Shown here: positions 60,332-64,000 of the stretch, in pieces
Layout of the letters: each line of letters starts with the position of its first letter
How positions within the stretch are numbered: position 1 is the stretch's first letter
Source: JBHGYD01 sp041920415
GTDB lineage: Bacteria; Bacillota; Bacilli; Bacillales; Anoxybacillaceae
NCBI GenBank assembly: GCA_041920415.1
Contig: JBHGYD010000014.1
Location: forward strand, 1 to 64,000
Reading direction: 5' to 3'
DNA length: 64,000 bases
Position numbers and translations under genes: made by a program
The notes under the pieces: model-generated
Seen by the model: only the letters and a program-made list of their open reading frames with translations
Database searches by the model: none
What the model was told of the DNA's origin: nothing

Positions 60332-60374
60332 AAAACAAGGAAAGCCAGCTTATGCTGGCTTTCCTTGTTTAAAG
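60332..60374 (+). terminator. Strong terminator of hag
   Basis: AAACAAGGAAAGCCAGC / GCTGGCTTTCCTTGTTT, 17 perfect pairs with a TTAT loop. Confidence 0.95.
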
Positions 60375-60506
60375 ACGATACATAAGTTTTTATTATAATG
60401 ATTAATCTTTACTTTTCTGTATTAAATGATAGGATTTTCTTGGGTTATATGATTAAAAAATGTAATAAAAACACTTCTCGCATTTTATTTGTTGGAGGAT
60501 TTTCGT

Positions 60507-62486
60507 ATGGATGCTTATATTTACAATCAGAATCTTCAGGCTTTAAGGCAAACAGGGCATATAGAGTTAGTGAATCAACTAGAATCTGTAGAATTAAATG
60601 AAAACGAAGAATTTTTAGTATCAAAAGGTTCGACAGGGACATATGTGTTAAAGGTGAAAAACAGTTCTGGACGCTATATTTCTTGGAATAGTGCCTATAA
60701 TCCATTTAAAGAAGCAAAGGAAATAACCTCACATTTAGACTATGAGGTAAATAGAAGCATTTTTGCTGTAATTGGTGTAGGAATGGGCTACCATTTATTA
60801 GAAATGGTTAAATATACCAATGAAAAATCAGTTATTTTCGCGATAGAAGAGAATGTAAAAATATTAAAAAATTTGTTATATTATGTCGATTTTTCTAAAG
60901 AAATAAGAGATAGAAAGATCGTTTTTGTTTGCGGAAAATATGAAGAAAATAGCCCTTTATTACGACAGTTGTCAAATTGGATGAAATTGTATTTATTTAA
61001 TATACTTTCTATCCAAGCTGTTGTGCTTCCTGTAAAGGATTTACTTTATATCCGTTATTGTAAAAATGTATTAAAATACATGGATGATTTGCGGGATACA
61101 ATTAGATTTACAATGGGAAATGATTTGGATGATACGATCATTGGAATTGAAAACAACATTCAAAATTTACCTCATGTTATTAAAAATCCCGGTTTCAAAC
61201 AATTGCTAGAGAAATATAAAAGTATTTATAAAGGTAAACCTGCTATTATTATTGCTTCTGGTCCTTCGTTAGATAAAAATATTCATTTATTAAAAGAAGC
61301 TGAAGGGAAAGCGCTATTATTAGCATGTGACGGTTCGATGGAATCGTTAAAAAAGCATAATATTATTCCTGACGCTGTGGGTTCTGTAGAGAGAATTATG
61401 CTAACTTATGAGGCTTTTTATAAGGACAAGGAGTTTCCAGACGATACGGTACTTGTTGCTCCAGCCGTTGTTAGACCTGAAATTTTCAAAACGTTTAAAA
61501 CGAAAACACTCGGTCTATTTAAAAATGAACCGATTGGACAATATTTTAATAAAATGGCTTTAGATAAAGGAGTAGTATTTTCTGGAGCCTCTGTAGCTCA
61601 TCAATTAATGGGAATTGCGGTTGCGCTTGAAGCGGATCCGATTATTCTTGTCGGGCAGGATTTGGCATACTCAAAAGAAGGAGTGTCTCATGTTAATGAG
61701 GCTGCTGTGAAAGAAAAAGTGGATGTCAGCAAGGTAAATCTTTATGTGAAAGACATATACGGAGATGAAATTCCAACTACATTTGTATGGAAACAGTTTA
61801 AACAAATTTATGAAGAGTTTATAAGAGCAATGAATATTAACGTAATAGATGCAACAGAAGGTGGCGCATATATTGAAGGAACAAAAATAATGACGCTACG
61901 AGAGGTTATCGATACTTATTGTACGGAAAGTCTACCTAAGTTTCGCGGATTAGTAGATTCGTTACCTGTAGATGATGAATATATCACCAAAGCATATCGT
62001 AACTCCTTAAAATTACTCATTAAGTTAGCTAAAAAATATTACTTATTATATGAGAAATGCAATAAGGCTAAAAAACTAAATGAGCAAGCACAAAAACTGT
62101 TAAGTAGAGGGATCGATACAGACGAAGAACTGGATCAAGTATATGATGCCTTGGATTATACAGAATATAAAATTGTTAAATATATCAAAAGGCATCCAGA
62201 GTTAGTGATGTTTTTCCAATATCCTATTATGGTAGCAGTTTCAAAAGTAAATGAATTAGGAACGGAAATTACGTTTGATGTTTTAGAGAAGAATTTAAAC
62301 ATTCATGTCGAGCTCATGGATACGATTCAATTATATTCTCAACGTGTAATTTCCGTATTAAAGGAAGGGTTTTTCTATATAAAAAATAACGCAATTGCCG
62401 ATATAAAAGATGAGGATAGATGGATGTTCGAAAGTATTCACTTCCCTGCATATTTAGAAAAATTCGGAGGTAACTATGACAATTAA
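60507..62486 (+). CDS. Motility-associated factor (MAF, DUF115) flagellin glycosyltransferase
   Basis: Predicted 659 residues from ATG 60507 (GGAGG upstream). A divergent N-terminal domain (about 1-235) with IFAVIGVGMGYHLLEMV, then the MptE-like/DUF115 core (about 240-430): AIIIASGPSLDKNI (nucleotide-binding GPSLDK), ACDGSMESL, PDAVGSVERI, SGASVAHQLMG and IILVGQDLAYS. The C-terminus is helical (about 470-655). MAF proteins attach nonulosonic acids such as pseudaminic acid to flagellin. No pse/leg synthesis genes are in the window. It overlaps the next gene by 11 bases. Confidence 0.88.
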   Translation: MDAYIYNQNLQALRQTGHIELVNQLESVELNENEEFLVSKGSTGTYVLKVKNSSGRYISWNSAYNPFKEAKEITSHLDYEVNRSIFAVIGVGMGYHLLEMVKYTNEKSVIFAIEENVKILKNLLYYVDFSKEIRDRKIVFVCGKYEENSPLLRQLSNWMKLYLFNILSIQAVVLPVKDLLYIRYCKNVLKYMDDLRDTIRFTMGNDLDDTIIGIENNIQNLPHVIKNPGFKQLLEKYKSIYKGKPAIIIASGPSLDKNIHLLKEAEGKALLLACDGSMESLKKHNIIPDAVGSVERIMLTYEAFYKDKEFPDDTVLVAPAVVRPEIFKTFKTKTLGLFKNEPIGQYFNKMALDKGVVFSGASVAHQLMGIAVALEADPIILVGQDLAYSKEGVSHVNEAAVKEKVDVSKVNLYVKDIYGDEIPTTFVWKQFKQIYEEFIRAMNINVIDATEGGAYIEGTKIMTLREVIDTYCTESLPKFRGLVDSLPVDDEYITKAYRNSLKLLIKLAKKYYLLYEKCNKAKKLNEQAQKLLSRGIDTDEELDQVYDALDYTEYKIVKYIKRHPELVMFFQYPIMVAVSKVNELGTEITFDVLEKNLNIHVELMDTIQLYSQRVISVLKEGFFYIKNNAIADIKDEDRWMFESIHFPAYLEKFGGNYDN

Positions 62487-62850
62487 TATTTTTGATATTT
62501 ACCAAGAATTTTATAACTACAATAATAAATTAATTCCGGCTCTTGAACAGGTAGTAGAGCATTTACAGCAACAAGCAGAAGACCAAGCTTTATCATTGTT
62601 TATTAATTGTTTGGAAGGAATTCAATGGAGCTTAGATGTTATGGTCTTATCACGACCATATAATGAAAATATGTCGTTTGATTTAGATACACAAAAAGTT
62701 AATGATGTTTTAGAAGGTCTTACTGAATCATTGGAAAATCAGGATTACGTTTTAATGGCAGACATACTAGAATATGAGTTAATTCCGTTATTGAAACGAT
62801 TCCATGCCGAGACGGAGAAAAATATCGAAGAAAATAAGCCAATTGGGTGA
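62476..62850 (+). CDS. Small protein between two MAF genes, unknown function
   Basis: Predicted 124 residues from ATG 62476, which overlaps the end of the first MAF gene by 11 bases (GGAGG 8 bases upstream). Acidic and helical, with LIPALEQVVEHLQQQAEDQALSLFINCLEG and DYVLMADILEYELIPLLKRFH. No family recognised. Translational coupling with the MAF genes suggests it serves flagellin glycosylation. Confidence 0.7.
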   Translation: MTINIFDIYQEFYNYNNKLIPALEQVVEHLQQQAEDQALSLFINCLEGIQWSLDVMVLSRPYNENMSFDLDTQKVNDVLEGLTESLENQDYVLMADILEYELIPLLKRFHAETEKNIEENKPIG

Positions 62851-62854
62851 TCAT

Positions 62855-64000
62855 GTGTCATTATTTGATAATAATTTAAAGCTGTTAAAAAAATATTATC
62901 CATCTATTTATCATCAAGTTTTCAAAATTCATTTCAATGAAAATGAAATAAAAAGAGACTGGGAAATTGTTTGCACTCGTTCAGGTTTTCCTACATTAAT
63001 ATATAAGGGTGAAGGTCAAAATTGCTTACTTCATAGTAAGTATGATCCTGTTAAAGAAGCGAAAAATTTTATTAAGAATAACTTAGAGGGATCGGCAAAT
63101 GGATATATCGTTTATGGGTTGGGATTAGGCTATCATATTAAAGAGTTATTAGAAAATACCACAGCCGAAGAGTTAGTCATTTTCGAAACAAGACCAGCTG
63201 TTTTCTATTTTGCTCTTAAGTATATTGATTTGGCAGGGATTTTAGATAACCAAAATATAAAAATTTACTTAGAAGATGATATTACATCGTTTGCACGGAA
63301 ATTTAATAGAATAGAGTCAAAAGACTACCAACTAATCATACATGGCCCTTCACTAAAAATTATGTCAAAGGATTTTACAGAGATTAAACTCCTTTTTGAA
63401 AATTATAAAGTTCATCAAAACTCCTTTAATAGACATAAATTATTGCTGTGGTCAAATTTTCAAGAGAATATAAAAAGGTATCATCAGAGTATTGATGTGC
63501 TTTTTGGGAAATGGACTAATCAACCCATCATTATTGTGTCTGCCGGTCCGTCTCTTGATAAAAACAAGTATCTATTAAGAGATATACAAAATCGCGCGCT
63601 AATTATGAGCGTTGGTACAGCTTTAAAGCCACTGCTTCAGATAGGTGTTATTCCAGACTTCATAATAATAACGGATCCACAGGACATTGTTTATAACCAA
63701 ATAGATGGCTTGGAGGATTTAGAGATCCCGTTAATCGCTCTGTCAACTTGCAATAAACATGTGCTTCAAAACTATAAAGGATATAAATTTATTGCCTTTC
63801 AAGAAGGATTTGATCTTGCAGAGCGGTACGCACGAGAAAATAATATTAAATTGGTAAAAACAGGTGGTTCTGTAACAACAACAGCATTGGATATTTCGAT
63901 TCAATTTGGCTGCAACCCAATCATTTTTATTGGATTGGATCTTGCCTATACAAATAATAAAACGCATGTGCAAGGCACATATTTTTATCAGGAAAATGTG
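62855..64000 (+). CDS. Second MAF (DUF115) glycosyltransferase, cut by the window edge
   Basis: An open frame from GTG 62855 (GGGTGA upstream) runs 382 codons to the edge without a stop. It has YGLGLGYHIKELLE (N-terminal domain), then IIIVSAGPSLDKNK, MSVGTALKPLL, PDFIIITDP, STCNKHVL, TGGSVTTTALDI and IIFIGLDLAYTN, matching the DUF115 core of the first MAF gene at lower identity. Two MAF genes in a row may act on different sites or sugars. Confidence 0.85.
   Translation, partial: MSLFDNNLKLLKKYYPSIYHQVFKIHFNENEIKRDWEIVCTRSGFPTLIYKGEGQNCLLHSKYDPVKEAKNFIKNNLEGSANGYIVYGLGLGYHIKELLENTTAEELVIFETRPAVFYFALKYIDLAGILDNQNIKIYLEDDITSFARKFNRIESKDYQLIIHGPSLKIMSKDFTEIKLLFENYKVHQNSFNRHKLLLWSNFQENIKRYHQSIDVLFGKWTNQPIIIVSAGPSLDKNKYLLRDIQNRALIMSVGTALKPLLQIGVIPDFIIITDPQDIVYNQIDGLEDLEIPLIALSTCNKHVLQNYKGYKFIAFQEGFDLAERYARENNIKLVKTGGSVTTTALDISIQFGCNPIIFIGLDLAYTNNKTHVQGTYFYQENV

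Noticed and set aside
1..64000. tRNA or rRNA genes
   Set aside because: None recognised by eye in any gap; all gaps are accounted for by repeats, hairpins or AT-rich sequence.

Overview
The window looks like chromosomal DNA of a moderately AT-rich, flagellated, spore-forming member of the Bacillaceae, most like Anoxybacillus/Geobacillus. Reasons: strong AGGAGG ribosome sites with frequent GTG/TTG starts; the Bacillus gene order tagO - LCP protein - yvyE - degS - degU - degV - comFA - comFC - yvyF - flgM - flgN - flgK - flgL - yviE - fliW - csrA - hag; sigma-D type flagellar promoters; and Spo0A-box-like sequences. The genus is an inference; no rRNA or tRNA is present to test it.

Left edge to 19 kb is accessory. 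It opens with the 3' end of a group II intron (domains V and VI, and the last codons of its reverse transcriptase), which meets a NERD-domain gene. Then come a small membrane protein, an SLH plus beta-propeller protein, a lipoprotein, a copper-type pair (DUF4198 protein, and a CopC-CopD fusion), an MqsR-like toxin with a Panacea-domain antitoxin, an O-antigen-ligase/TPR protein, a second propeller protein, a C39-like peptidase and an SH3-like/M14 carboxypeptidase. Intergenic spaces carry two families of dispersed repeats, two IS200/IS605 right-end relics in opposite orientation, and a probable small RNA with its own promoter, terminator and three TTCGACA (Spo0A-type) boxes.

19-45 kb is a cell-surface region. 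Secreted proteins with SLH anchors (a GATase-like/SLH protein, a subtilase, an amidase and a bare SLH protein) sit with two paralogous PgaB-type deacetylases, a 977-residue SH3-repeat glucosaminidase, galU, a probable three-component lipid-linked glycosylation system (GT2, GT-C, two 4-TM half flippases) and an overlapping operon csaB - GT4 - Alg14-like - Alg13-like - MurJ-type flippase, then tagO and an LCP ligase. CsaB puts pyruvate on the wall polymer that SLH domains bind, so the locus encodes both the anchor and several of the anchored proteins.

45-64 kb is regulation, competence and motility: the DegS/DegU two-component system, the ComF DNA-uptake genes, then flagellar genes. Sigma-D promoters are visible before a FliK-like gene, flgM and hag. 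The hag leader holds a CsrA-type GGA hairpin plus a GGA-containing ribosome site beside fliW-csrA, which fits the FliW-CsrA-flagellin feedback loop. Two MAF (DUF115) flagellin glycosylation genes follow hag; the second runs off the right edge.
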